52,801 bases of DNA from a virus: IMG/VR virus record IMGVR_UViG_3300021600_000007, positions 1 to 52,801 of that record, one strand, 5' to 3'. Positions 40,864 to 49,449 of the stretch are shown in pieces. The position numbers and the translations under genes are program-made. Each line of letters opens with the position of its first letter. Within the stretch, counting starts at the first letter, position 1. The notes under the pieces are model-generated. The model did no database searches and had not been told where the DNA came from. It was given only the letters and a program-made list of their open reading frames with translations.

Positions 40864-41613
40864 TTAACAATAAGACTCGGCTAGTTCCCAAAGGTTAGTG
40901 TTAATCTTGTTGATGTTATGGAAGTTCTTCAACTCTCTCATAGTCATCACACGACCCTTCTTACTCTGATACTTCATACCACCACGTATGAACTTTTCCT
41001 GGATTACATTAAAGGTCTTCCAAACACTATTCCCTACGTCACCTTCTCTTTCGGGGTGAAGGAAAGATTCGATGTCAATTTTTGGGATTGAACCTTTTTC
41101 CCAACGGAGCATCGCTGCTCGGTCTACAAAGTCAACTAACTTGGATTCATCCAAGAAAGTATTCTCCATCATACTAACTGAACGTTGAATGATTGGTAAT
41201 CTTTCAGCGAACTGGTCAGTGATTTCACGTACCGTACCCAAATCAACTTTCATGTGTTTAACTGCAATTGAGTCAGACACTGAAGTCGGAACTGTCAATC
41301 CATTGGAACACACTAAACGGTGTAGTCCTGAACTGATTGACAAGGTACTAAGACCATTGTGTGAGTTACGGATAATCGCCTCAATCAAAGAGTCCCCAAC
41401 ATTTGGTAGTTCTCCATTACGAAGACGTAGTTCGTGTTGAGCATACAATCCTTTACCTACTTGACGAGCGGAAGCTACGTTCCATCCTTCTCGTTCAAAG
41501 TTTTCAAGGATATCAATTGTTGGTACAAAAGTGTACTTGTCAGACATCTTTGGAGATGGGGCTGTCGCGAAAACAGATGGGGTAATTTTTTTTAGGTCAT
41601 CTAATAATATCAT
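40864..41613 (-). CDS. DUF932 (phage/plasmid-like TIGR03299) protein, 249 aa
   Basis: The pattern KYTFVPTIDILENFEREGW, then HELRLRNGELPNVGDSLIEA, SGLHRLVCSNGLTV and the C-terminal helical part matches DUF932 proteins of phages and plasmids. Often strongly expressed; function unknown. Unlike its neighbours the DNA here is less AT-rich with more varied codons, possibly reflecting high expression or separate origin. Confidence 0.82.
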   Translation of the reverse strand: MILLDDLKKITPSVFATAPSPKMSDKYTFVPTIDILENFEREGWNVASARQVGKGLYAQHELRLRNGELPNVGDSLIEAIIRNSHNGLSTLSISSGLHRLVCSNGLTVPTSVSDSIAVKHMKVDLGTVREITDQFAERLPIIQRSVSMMENTFLDESKLVDFVDRAAMLRWEKGSIPKIDIESFLHPEREGDVGNSVWKTFNVIQEKFIRGGMKYQSKKGRVMTMRELKNFHNINKINTNLWELAESYC

Positions 41614-41667
41614 GTCTTATTGTTTTAGGTTGATATAATGATAACACTTTTTATTTAAAGAACCAAC

Positions 41668-41955
41668 TTAATTCAAAAAGATTGTCCCAAATTTTGTGCT
41701 CATCATATAACTTTCGAGCTTCTCAGGTTTGGGGTCATTAGGATTCTTACCATTTAGTATAACACATATGTCAAGAATTTGTTTTTGAGTTAAAGAAACG
41801 TCTTCACCTTTACCAATATTTTTAAGCGATGCATCTCTAATCTTATCATAAAATTCATCTTCTTTCCCTTTTGGTATTAGCGTAAAAAGGTCATCAGGAT
41901 TATTCTTGAAAAATTTGATAATGCCATTCATGTATATTTCAACATCAACATTCAT
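41668..41955 (-). CDS. hypothetical protein, 95 aa
   Basis: Unrecognised; helical with GKEDEFYDKIRDASLKNIGK. It lies 26 bases downstream of the LRR/WCT gene and is probably co-transcribed. Confidence 0.65.
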   Translation of the reverse strand: MNVDVEIYMNGIIKFFKNNPDDLFTLIPKGKEDEFYDKIRDASLKNIGKGEDVSLTQKQILDICVILNGKNPNDPKPEKLESYMMSTKFGTIFLN

Positions 41956-41981
41956 TGTAATAAGTTTTAAAAGTTAAACAA

Positions 41982-43301
41982 TTAATCTTGAAGGTCCCAC
42001 ATTCCTCCACCCATATCAGTTCCTTTGGATTGAATTGATTCTGGTACTTGAACGTTTGCACTACCTTTAAGATTCAAGAAGTATAAGTTAGGTAAATCAG
42101 CAATACACTCAGGAATACTTCTAAGTTTGTCATTGTTAATTAACGCCAAGAATCTTAATTTAGGTAAAGTACAGATTGATTCAGGAACACTTGCAACACA
42201 GTTGTCAAATAATACCATTGTCAATTCTTTGAATCTTCCAATCTCTTCAGGGATTTGGATGATTAATCCAGTCTTATCTTTGTTTTGAATTTGGAACTCT
42301 TTTAATGTATCAGGTAAACTACCAATTAAATCGTCTAATCCGTATAATCCAATGAATTTACCAATTGCACCATGACTGAAACTGTCAATAACTAATTTCT
42401 CACCACCAACAGTTAATCCTTTTGCGAATTCAGGTTTAAAGAATCCTTTCAACTCTTTCATTGGTCCGTTTAATAATTGAACCAAGTCTTGTTGACGGTC
42501 ATCTTTATCCATAAACTGATTCGATGGGAAGTGGAACTGATATCTATTTTTTGGTAGTCCTGTTTCAGCCGCAACATCAGTATCGTTTGGATTAAATACA
42601 ACATATAAAGGACCATCCTTAATATAACGATTGAACCATTGGTCAGTACCAGGTGTTGAAGTACACCATCTTGTTTCTCTATTGTGTCCTCCGTAAAAAC
42701 AAGCGGCTTCTTTACCTACAGTTCCTTTATTTTCAATTTCAATAACTCTCCATGTTGGTCCGTCAAATACCAATTTAGCTCCAGGGTGAACAGGTGCCGA
42801 TTGTCTTTCAGCTTTAGTAGTTGTTGCCAAAGTCAAATCAAAATCCTTAACCGCATCATATAATACCTCAGGAGTTAACTTATTAATATCTCTCATCTCT
42901 TGAGGAAGTTTACCTTTAAACTTCTCATATTTAGCAAGGTCTTCTTTAACCTTATATAAATCCTCCATGAAAGTATCCTTAACGTTTTGAACTTCACGCT
43001 CGTAACCATTATCACCAGGTTGTCTTTCGGTTTTTGGCATTAAATATTGTTTAATTAACCACTGAACGTATTTACCCGCCTTAACCTTTTCAAGTTGTTT
43101 GGAGTCAGCGTTAGTTAAATCAATGTTATTTAACCTTGTTGTTGGGTCAGCCTCGACTAACTTATTAAACTCTTCTCTGCTCATCTTAGGCTTTACCTTA
43201 TTACCTTCTTTATCTTTAGATGGCTTAGTAAGTGCGTCCGACAACAATTCAAATCTTGATTGTTCTAAAATGACCCTTTTTAATATTGACGTGAATTTCA
43301 T
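41982..43301 (-). CDS. tagged WCT-motif protein with leucine-rich repeats, 439 aa
   Basis: Start 43301 gives MKFTSILKRVILEQSRFELL, a KRVI-x-E form of the tag. The WCT domain follows in the centre (ACFYGGHNRETRWCTSTPG, then FNRYIKDGPLYVVFN). The C-terminus holds about three leucine-rich repeats (FKELTMVLFDNCVASVPESI, LPKLRFLALINN, LPNLYFLNLKGS), typical of protein interaction. TATTTATA is in the leader. One of three WCT proteins in the window. Confidence 0.7.
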   Translation of the reverse strand: MKFTSILKRVILEQSRFELLSDALTKPSKDKEGNKVKPKMSREEFNKLVEADPTTRLNNIDLTNADSKQLEKVKAGKYVQWLIKQYLMPKTERQPGDNGYEREVQNVKDTFMEDLYKVKEDLAKYEKFKGKLPQEMRDINKLTPEVLYDAVKDFDLTLATTTKAERQSAPVHPGAKLVFDGPTWRVIEIENKGTVGKEAACFYGGHNRETRWCTSTPGTDQWFNRYIKDGPLYVVFNPNDTDVAAETGLPKNRYQFHFPSNQFMDKDDRQQDLVQLLNGPMKELKGFFKPEFAKGLTVGGEKLVIDSFSHGAIGKFIGLYGLDDLIGSLPDTLKEFQIQNKDKTGLIIQIPEEIGRFKELTMVLFDNCVASVPESICTLPKLRFLALINNDKLRSIPECIADLPNLYFLNLKGSANVQVPESIQSKGTDMGGGMWDLQD

Positions 43302-43347
43302 CTTTGTTATTTTATTACTATAAATATATTGACGATACAAAAATAAC

Positions 43348-44187
43348 TCAATAATTCAAGATTAACAACTCTTCCCCCATATTTTGTTTTGTTCCCTTCT
43401 TAGCTGCAGCCGCTTTAGCAAACTCTTTCTTCTCCCAACGGTACTGTCCTTCAGGAAACCACTCGTGTAATAACTCAAAATCGTAATAGGATAAACTGAA
43501 TTTACCTTGAACATTATGTAAGACATTTGCAAGTCTTTCATGGTCTTTTCTGTCAAAGTCATGGTTACTATAATAGTTTTCAGTTTTCCAGTATGGTGGG
43601 TCTAAATAGATGTAGGTTGTTGGAGAATCATACTTTTTAATAACATCAGCAAAATCCATATTCTCAACCTCAGTGATTTTTAGGAAATGTTCTACCCAAT
43701 CAGGTTTAGATAACTTATCTCTAAATGTAAGGTACTTTGATTTGTATTTACCTTTTAAGTCAATAAATGAACTTGTTTCAGGTTTACTACCACTGAATAC
43801 CTGTGTTAAGACATAGGCATATTTGGCGGCGATTTCATAATTTTCAGGTTTTAAGCTTAAATCTTTATCAAAAATTTCAGCCTGAAAGCTTATAAACTGT
43901 TCTTTATATATAGATGGTGTAATTTCTTCACCAAATTGTTGACATGGGATTGCATTGATTGATTCTAATAATCTTTCAGGATTCTTAATACATTGAAATA
44001 AATTGTAGTTAAGTGGGTTGAAGTCATTATAAACAACTTTCTTAAGATTTGGGAATTGTTTTAAGTCCATGTTGAAGAAACACCAAAACATCCCTCCAAA
44101 TGTTTCGACATATGTTTCAATGTCTTTATCATAGAAAGGGACAATCCACTTTCCAATTTTACTTTTACCTCCAATGTATGATAGCAT
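43348..44187 (-). CDS. Dam-like adenine-N6 DNA methyltransferase, 279 aa
   Basis: MLSYIGGKSKIGKWIVPF is the N-terminal SAM-binding F-x-G-x-K-type motif, with YVETFGGMF next, and YIYLDPPYWKTENYY the catalytic D-P-P-Y: the alpha-class order of D12 (Dam) methylases. Start 44187 is the natural family N-terminus; an ATG at 44232 adds a basic extension without support. Target probably a short adenine-containing site; no restriction partner adjacent. Confidence 0.9.
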   Translation of the reverse strand: MLSYIGGKSKIGKWIVPFYDKDIETYVETFGGMFWCFFNMDLKQFPNLKKVVYNDFNPLNYNLFQCIKNPERLLESINAIPCQQFGEEITPSIYKEQFISFQAEIFDKDLSLKPENYEIAAKYAYVLTQVFSGSKPETSSFIDLKGKYKSKYLTFRDKLSKPDWVEHFLKITEVENMDFADVIKKYDSPTTYIYLDPPYWKTENYYSNHDFDRKDHERLANVLHNVQGKFSLSYYDFELLHEWFPEGQYRWEKKEFAKAAAAKKGTKQNMGEELLILNY

Positions 44188-44235
44188 ATTTTTACTTTTA
44201 TAAAAGTATAAGTAAAAAATACGAAAAGGCAAATT

Positions 44236-44412
44236 TTATTTGTAACAATTTTTGTACGGTCGACAAGATGCCTTCTGAGTAAATCCCATATTTTTACACG
44301 AAGTACTTTCACAATATGATTTACTATACTTGCGAGGTTTCTTATATTCCTCTTGTTCTTTCTCATCAAGATATTGATAAAGAACTCTTTTAATAATTTG
44401 CTCAATTAACAT
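44236..44412 (-). CDS. small Cys-rich tagged protein, 58 aa
   Basis: Reads MLIEQIIKRVLYQYLDEKEQ, then SYCESTSCKNMGFTQKASCR and PYKNCYK. The start resembles the IIKRVL form of the tag. Four cysteines in a compact basic domain, C-x5-C...C-x5-C-like, suggest zinc or disulfide stabilisation. I associate the QKASCRPYKNC tail with other phage genomes. TATTTATA (44416-44423) is directly upstream. Confidence 0.72.
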   Translation of the reverse strand: MLIEQIIKRVLYQYLDEKEQEEYKKPRKYSKSYCESTSCKNMGFTQKASCRPYKNCYK

Positions 44413-44422
44413 AATTATAAAT

Positions 44423-44569
44423 ATGTCAGAAACTGGTTGTAAAAAATGTAAACAAAAAGGTCCTAGTAATTTTCAAATAGGTTCAATAATTTTAGGTGTC
44501 TATATTATAGTGACATCAATATACGGAACGATTGAATTTGTTAAAGATATTGTAGGATATTTTAAATAG
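44423..44569 (+). CDS. small membrane protein, 48 aa
   Basis: Reads MSETGCKKCKQKGPSNFQIG, then SIILGVYIIVTSIYGTIEFV. A C-x-x-C knuckle precedes a single membrane helix. Divergent from the Cys-rich gene with a ten-base gap, and its stop overlaps the convergent dnaJ by eight bases. Possibly a membrane-anchored zinc protein; function unknown. Confidence 0.65.
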   Translation: MSETGCKKCKQKGPSNFQIGSIILGVYIIVTSIYGTIEFVKDIVGYFK

Positions 44570-45491
44570 GTCTGTTAAATTTAACATTTAATTTAACATA
44601 CATATCTCCGCTATTATATCCCTTACCCTTTAATCTTAAAGGTTTAGAGCTATCAAATATTGGTAAAGCGTTCATTACCAAATCACCATTTGGATGTGGA
44701 ATATTAAATTTATCCTGTTGGATTTGTTCTAAATCTAAGAATAGATTATAAATCAAATCATTATTAATTTTTTCATAACCATCTTGGTTAACCATTTCAA
44801 TTTGAATAACTAAATCACCGTATTCACCGTTTCTAAAATCACCTAAATTACCAACTTTAAGGTATTGTCCATTGTCAACCCCAATTGGTAGTTTAACTGT
44901 AACCTCATGATTTTGTGGTTTAACCCCTTTACCATCACAATGATAACATCTATGTGTTAAAGTATGTCCTCGACCTGCACAAGTGCCACAAGCGGTTCTA
45001 ATTTGTTGAACCATGAATCCTGTACCAAATGTTTTTATTTGGAATCCAGCTCCTCCACAAGTCCCACAAGGTTGTTGTTCTCCACCACTACCAGAACAAA
45101 TGTTACAATGATTGTCTTTTATATAGTTAATCACCTTATCAACTCCTTTAAACGATTCAATCGGATTAACCTGAACTTTGATTATTTTATCGGGTGCAGA
45201 TTTTCTTCTTTGATTGAATGGATTTTGTTGTTGTCCAAACATTTGATTAAAAATCTCCTCATAAGACATTCCGCCATTACCAGCAAATGGATTGTTTAAG
45301 TTGTTATTGTATTGAGCTCGTTTTGCCTCATCACCGATTATACCATATGCAACCGTAATCTCTTTAAATTTCTCAGCACCTTCAGGATTTACATCAGGAT
45401 GGTACTGTTTACTTAATTTTCTGTAAGCCTTTTTGATTTCATCTTGTGTAGCATCTTTACTTACACCTAAAATTTCGTAATAATTATTCAT
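44562..45491 (-). CDS. dnaJ: DnaJ-family co-chaperone, 309 aa
   Basis: J domain at the start (YYEILGVSKDATQDEIKKAY, then QYHPDVNPE with the HPD that stimulates DnaK ATPase). A short Gly/Phe/Asn-rich linker is followed by a zinc cradle (CNICSGSGG, CGTCGGAG, CGTCAGRG, CYHCDGKG) and C-terminal substrate-binding beta domains. About 60 residues shorter than cellular DnaJ, with no dimerisation tail. It would recruit host DnaK to phage proteins. The ATG is two bases from the divergent gene at 45494. Confidence 0.93.
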   Translation of the reverse strand: MNNYYEILGVSKDATQDEIKKAYRKLSKQYHPDVNPEGAEKFKEITVAYGIIGDEAKRAQYNNNLNNPFAGNGGMSYEEIFNQMFGQQQNPFNQRRKSAPDKIIKVQVNPIESFKGVDKVINYIKDNHCNICSGSGGEQQPCGTCGGAGFQIKTFGTGFMVQQIRTACGTCAGRGHTLTHRCYHCDGKGVKPQNHEVTVKLPIGVDNGQYLKVGNLGDFRNGEYGDLVIQIEMVNQDGYEKINNDLIYNLFLDLEQIQQDKFNIPHPNGDLVMNALPIFDSSKPLRLKGKGYNSGDMYVKLNVKFNRPI

Positions 45492-45493
45492 AT

Positions 45494-46141
45494 ATGGAAA
45501 ACTATTTGGTAGTCTTATTCAAAAATAAAAAAAGAAAACGAATAATAAAGAAGTTTGTCACTTTATCTCGCTCAAAATTGTTTTTTAATAAATTAATTAA
45601 TGAATCGGATGAGGTAATATTCGATGTTCTCATTGAAAATACAAAAGATTGTAAGTTTGAATTAGGTTTAATTGAGATGACAACCAACCAATCCGCACCA
45701 GTTTATATTACAGACGAATACGGGAGGAATGTTAAGGTTAAATTGGAAGATGATGGTATGTCAATTTTACAAATCAAACCTTACCGTGAAGAAGAATTAA
45801 TTTTTGACGTTCATAAAAAAAAGAAAATAACCACAAAGGACTTAATAAAAACTTATCTTAAGACTGATGGATTAAAAATGATTTCAGTCTTAAATAATAA
45901 AATTGTAGTTCAAAAAGATGAGGACATTAAACTTTTCTCATTGAAGAATGAAAAAGAATCATCAAGATTTATTGATTGTTTGTCGTCGTATTTCTTTAAA
46001 ATAAAAAGAGGTGACTGTCTTTTTATTAAAGACTATTCGTCACCTCAAAGAAAATACTTGTATAGTTTGTTAGAATCTAACGGGTTTGATAAGAAAGTTC
46101 TTTACAGAAAATTTACAACTTATCCTTCTCGTCCAAAATAA
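45494..46141 (+). CDS. hypothetical basic protein, 215 aa
   Basis: Unrecognised; Lys-rich N-terminus (VVLFKNKKRKRIIKKFVTL) with alternating strand/helix pattern and a C-terminal basic tail. Divergent from dnaJ with start codons almost touching, so both must be translated from longer or leaderless transcripts. The 3' end overlaps the convergent minus operon. Confidence 0.7.
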   Translation: MENYLVVLFKNKKRKRIIKKFVTLSRSKLFFNKLINESDEVIFDVLIENTKDCKFELGLIEMTTNQSAPVYITDEYGRNVKVKLEDDGMSILQIKPYREEELIFDVHKKKKITTKDLIKTYLKTDGLKMISVLNNKIVVQKDEDIKLFSLKNEKESSRFIDCLSSYFFKIKRGDCLFIKDYSSPQRKYLYSLLESNGFDKKVLYRKFTTYPSRPK

Positions 46142-46346
46142 AATGGAACTCAGTTCCTGATATGTCCATTGAAAATTGTTTGTGGTGTCTGTCGACCTCT
46201 CTAAAGTGGCTAATCACACTATTGTACTCACCTTTAGGTAATTCAAATATAATTGTACCCTTACCACTAAATAAGGTTTGAACTGATTCTGCAATCAACG
46301 CCAACTTTTCTATTGTCCTAAGAGAATTATCTTTATTTTCTTCCAT
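46113..46346 (-). CDS. hypothetical protein, 77 aa
   Basis: Unrecognised (KGTIIFELPKGEYNSVISHF, then FHFILDEKDKL). Last gene of the overlapping operon that begins near 47276. Confidence 0.65.
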   Translation of the reverse strand: MEENKDNSLRTIEKLALIAESVQTLFSGKGTIIFELPKGEYNSVISHFREVDRHHKQFSMDISGTEFHFILDEKDKL

Positions 46347-46504
46347 ATACTTAATTTTTTTGGTTTAGGGAATAAGGCTTCTTTATTAAGCCCTTTAATT
46401 TCTTTAATTATTTTTTCTTTACCCTTATCAAGTTCCCTTTTGTCCTTCAGTTTTTCACTGTTGAACCAATTCATTAATTGTTGGCTTCTGTCCGTATTGC
46501 TCAT
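46310..46504 (-). CDS. small basic protein, 64 aa
   Basis: Ends PKPKKLSIWKKIKIILLGQ, an amphipathic/hydrophobic tail I have seen in small proteins of related large phages. Overlaps both neighbours (37 and 50 bases) in other frames. Function unknown; membrane association is plausible. Confidence 0.65.
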   Translation of the reverse strand: MSNTDRSQQLMNWFNSEKLKDKRELDKGKEKIIKEIKGLNKEALFPKPKKLSIWKKIKIILLGQ

Positions 46505-46916
46505 CTTCTAAATTTATTTCAGTTTCTAAATCAGTATCTAATTCATCTTCCACTTCAAAATCAAAATAAAGATTTTGTAGTTTATCTAAATCAGTTTTTT
46601 CAAAAGTTTGTTTTAACTGTTCGACAGTTTGTTTAAACAATCTTTCTTTTAATTCTCGTTCCTTATTTAATTTAATAATCTTACCAATTTTAACTATGAT
46701 TGAAGAAACTTCTTTTTCTCCTATTGGACTAATAAAGGTAATCCCTTTCATGTTTGGGTCCTCAACTTCAAATCCAATGACTTGACCCTCGTCAATAATA
46801 TTTTTTGGTATTGACCACTTTGTTTGGAATTTCATATCAAAACTTAGATATGTTTCCAATTTTCTAATTGAATGGATATATTCAACGAATGGTGCTATTT
46901 CTTTATAAAAACTCAT
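46455..46916 (-). CDS. hypothetical protein, 153 aa
   Basis: Unrecognised; N-terminal beta-rich half (IGFEVEDPNMKGITFISPIG) then coiled coil (RLFKQTVEQLKQTFEKTDLD) and an acidic end. Overlaps the membrane-protein gene upstream by four bases. Confidence 0.65.
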   Translation of the reverse strand: MSFYKEIAPFVEYIHSIRKLETYLSFDMKFQTKWSIPKNIIDEGQVIGFEVEDPNMKGITFISPIGEKEVSSIIVKIGKIIKLNKERELKERLFKQTVEQLKQTFEKTDLDKLQNLYFDFEVEDELDTDLETEINLEDEQYGQKPTINELVQQ

Positions 46917-47101
46917 TTTTGTAATAGATATGTTATTAAATAACTAATTGATGCTCCTAAGAGAAAAAGTTCCCTGTTACTAAGAACCAATGGTGTTGGT
47001 TCTTTTTGTAACAGGGCTCTTAAAAATTTTAAGACATTCAAAGATGCCACTAATATTGTGAAAACAAATATAAAAAGATATATTGTGTCAATATTATGCA
47101 T
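46913..47101 (-). CDS. two-helix membrane protein, 62 aa
   Basis: Two hydrophobic helices (TIYLFIFVFTILVASLNVL and LFLLGASISYLITYLL) separated by a basic hairpin loop. Size and topology suit a pinholin-like holin, but lysis genes lie 4 kb away, so this is only a possibility. Confidence 0.6.
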   Translation of the reverse strand: MHNIDTIYLFIFVFTILVASLNVLKFLRALLQKEPTPLVLSNRELFLLGASISYLITYLLQK

Positions 47102-47276
47102 TCTTGTCTGACTTGTTGTGTTCTAAAATTTCTCCTCTTAATTGTTGAAGTAATGCTTTCAACTCTTGTGCGGATTTTCTTGCTCTAGTACCAGCACTTT
47201 TGTTTCCTCCGAAAAATTTTGTTGTATCTACCGATAATAACTCAGCCAATACTTTGATTTGTTCTAATGTTTCCAT
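47094..47276 (-). CDS. histone-H1-like (Hc1-type) protein, 60 aa
   Basis: Start 47276 (METLEQIKVLAELL). KFFGGNKSAGTRARKSAQEL, then KALLQQLRGEIL, matches the G-N-K-x-A-G-T-R-A-R-K-S core of Bacteroidota histone-H1-like nucleoid proteins. It lacks their long Lys-rich tail. It may bind phage or host DNA. First gene of the 47276-46113 operon. Confidence 0.7.
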   Translation of the reverse strand: METLEQIKVLAELLSVDTTKFFGGNKSAGTRARKSAQELKALLQQLRGEILEHNKSDKNA

Positions 47277-47350
47277 TTTTTTAATATCTAATAGTTTATT
47301 TATAGTCAAAATAATAGGTTTTTCCCTTCTGGTGTAAATAGAATCGACAT

Positions 47351-47809
47351 TTATTCTGAATTTTTTTCAATTAATTTGTAAAGTTCTGTAAGTAAATCTA
47401 AATCAGATTTAGAATAAGTCATTCCAACTTCAAATATTTCATTTAAAAATTTTGAGATTGATTTTTTGAGATTACTTTCAGTTTGATTATAAAAAGTATC
47501 AATAAAAAAAGATTGGAAATACTCTTTATGGTCTCCGTCAGACTTAATTATAATGTTTTCCCTTTTAAAATTTTTAATTACTTTGTTCCAACACCATTCA
47601 AAATGAGAAAGATTATCTTCGTTGGATAGAGATATTTTGGTTTCAGATGTATTGTCACCTAAATAAGTGTCCATAATAATTTGATTCAATGACTTGAAAA
47701 AATCACCATATAGGTCAATTTTTTCATAAGTCATATTATGAATATTAAACCAAATTATTATTTCATCTTTAGGCAAGGGCTTGGTCATCCAATTAAAAAA
47801 ATTCTCCAT
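47351..47809 (-). CDS. hypothetical protein, 152 aa
   Basis: MENFFNWMTKPLPKDEIIIW, then a helical acidic body; the N-terminal part resembles an unnamed phage family. The start codon lies in the 3' arm of a perfect hairpin followed by seven T that encode residues 3-5 (see 47801), so expression may be attenuated. MTKPLPK at residue 8 is an alternative start. Confidence 0.6.
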   Translation of the reverse strand: MENFFNWMTKPLPKDEIIIWFNIHNMTYEKIDLYGDFFKSLNQIIMDTYLGDNTSETKISLSNEDNLSHFEWCWNKVIKNFKRENIIIKSDGDHKEYFQSFFIDTFYNQTESNLKKSISKFLNEIFEVGMTYSKSDLDLLTELYKLIEKNSE

Positions 47810-47831
47810 AGAGTATGAGTCTATGGAGAAT
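47801..47831 (-). terminator. perfect 12-bp hairpin overlapping a start codon
   Basis: On the minus strand ATTCTCCATAGA, seven-base loop, TCTATGGAGAAT, then six further T after the stem. It is a textbook intrinsic terminator for the upstream gene ending at 47860, but its 3' arm contains the ATG of the next gene. Confidence 0.8.
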
Positions 47832-47859
47832 GTAATACAATTTTAATAAATGTGAATTT

Positions 47860-49449
47860 TTATTGAGTTTTTCTGTTGTATGAAATTAAATTTTTCATTT
47901 TTTGTAAATCCTCGTTAATGATTTTTGTCGCTTTAGCTTCAGTAGATTCTAATTGATTCATTATTTTTTCTGCTTTACCTGTTGAGTTTGACTTAATACT
48001 TTTAAGAGAACCATTTTGTTTTTTAGAACCCGCAACATCAACTGGTTGTGGTTGTCTTTTATAAGAAACATTCATTTGTTCTGCCCCATATAAGTTTTCA
48101 TCAAAATTTTTCTTAAATCTATCTCCCACTTTTTCACTTCTTTTTGAAACGTTTCCTAACGCTTTGCCATCTTTACTTGTAATAGCATTACCATTTTTAG
48201 AATCACCTTTAATTTGTTTTGTAATCATTTCATCATCAGGTTTAATTTCATCATAAACAAGATTAGTCATACCAGGATAAGAAAACGCCTCAATATACTC
48301 TTCAACAGCATCAGATGGATGATATTTCATTTCATTGTGTTCTTTTTCCATATCATAATTACTTTGAGGGAAATCATCTGGATTCTCTTCATATCCTTTA
48401 CCACCCATATACATATCCTTCATGTAATCTTTCATTTTCTTGACAACTTCTTTACTGTAGTTGTCATTTTCTTTTTTACTTTCACCTTGAGCTTTTTCAG
48501 TTTTCTTTAAACCTTGAGGCTTATTTAAACTGAAATTATTTTTTTCTGATGGGTCTTTAACAATTTGTTCTTTTACAATTTTTTCAATCATGTTAATTAA
48601 CTCGTCCTCACTGAAAGACAAAGTATTTTTACTCTCATTAAGACCACCTAAAGTTAATGCCATATTAACTTGTTTTAATAACTTAGAATCTGCATCAGAC
48701 AATTTCTTATCACCTTTAGCCTTTAACATTAAATCTTTTTTAATTGAATTTAATTTTGATTTTGGTATTTTATTACCTTCAGGGATTCCTAAAGCTTTAT
48801 GTAATCCACCTTTTTTCATGTTAGCCTTTTGAATAAATTTGTCTTCAGATTCATCCATTCTTTTCTCACCTTTAACGTGATATGTTTCACCGTCAACTTC
48901 AAAAGTATCTTCACCATCTTCTATTGCCTGAGCTCTTGCTCCTGAAAAAGCGTTACCTTCAGTTGCTTCATCTTCTTCTAATTGAGACCAGTCAGTTTCA
49001 ACGTCCAATTCTTCTTCGTCTTCATCACCGTTAAATCTATTTCTTATAGCATCTTTAACTTTACTGATAATTTTATTATCTTTTAATCCTCTACCAACAT
49101 AAGTTGGTTCGTTCTGAGACATTTCTTCAGCCTCTTCATCTTCTTCCTCATCACCATGATACTGACCATAATTATCGTCTTCATCATCCTCTAAATCAAG
49201 TTCCATAAAATATTCTTCAACTTGCCCTTTATGAGTTTTTGCATCTCTTAATTTTTTGAAGTCGGCTGCAGTAATCTTACCTTTAGGTTCTGCAACGTCA
49301 ATTTTAGATTGACCACCTGTAAGTTCTTCATCCATTTCAATTTCTTCCCACTCACCTTTATTTTCCATTATTTTTCTAACTTTAGAGTCAATTTCTTCAC
49401 TAAGAATTTTTGAAACTAATTTATCGATATCATTTTGAAAGTCTTTCAT
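47860..49449 (-). CDS. large acidic tagged protein, possibly scaffold or prohead core, 529 aa
   Basis: MKDFQNDIDKLVSKILSEEI opens with I-L-x-E, and an internal FSEDELINMIEKIVKEQIV repeats the same pattern; C-terminal INEDLQKMKNLISY is a third. Composition is extremely acidic and Lys-rich, with EDDEDDNYGQYHGDEEEDEE near residue 90 and little hydrophobic core: typical of disordered scaffold or core proteins that are processed by a prohead protease. The assignment is from composition and motif spacing only. Confidence 0.6.
   Translation of the reverse strand: MKDFQNDIDKLVSKILSEEIDSKVRKIMENKGEWEEIEMDEELTGGQSKIDVAEPKGKITAADFKKLRDAKTHKGQVEEYFMELDLEDDEDDNYGQYHGDEEEDEEAEEMSQNEPTYVGRGLKDNKIISKVKDAIRNRFNGDEDEEELDVETDWSQLEEDEATEGNAFSGARAQAIEDGEDTFEVDGETYHVKGEKRMDESEDKFIQKANMKKGGLHKALGIPEGNKIPKSKLNSIKKDLMLKAKGDKKLSDADSKLLKQVNMALTLGGLNESKNTLSFSEDELINMIEKIVKEQIVKDPSEKNNFSLNKPQGLKKTEKAQGESKKENDNYSKEVVKKMKDYMKDMYMGGKGYEENPDDFPQSNYDMEKEHNEMKYHPSDAVEEYIEAFSYPGMTNLVYDEIKPDDEMITKQIKGDSKNGNAITSKDGKALGNVSKRSEKVGDRFKKNFDENLYGAEQMNVSYKRQPQPVDVAGSKKQNGSLKSIKSNSTGKAEKIMNQLESTEAKATKIINEDLQKMKNLISYNRKTQ

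Noticed and set aside
48214-48832. Plus-strand Phe/Ile-rich frames opposite the 529-residue gene
   Set aside because: Antisense of Glu/Lys-rich codons; no promoter or family.
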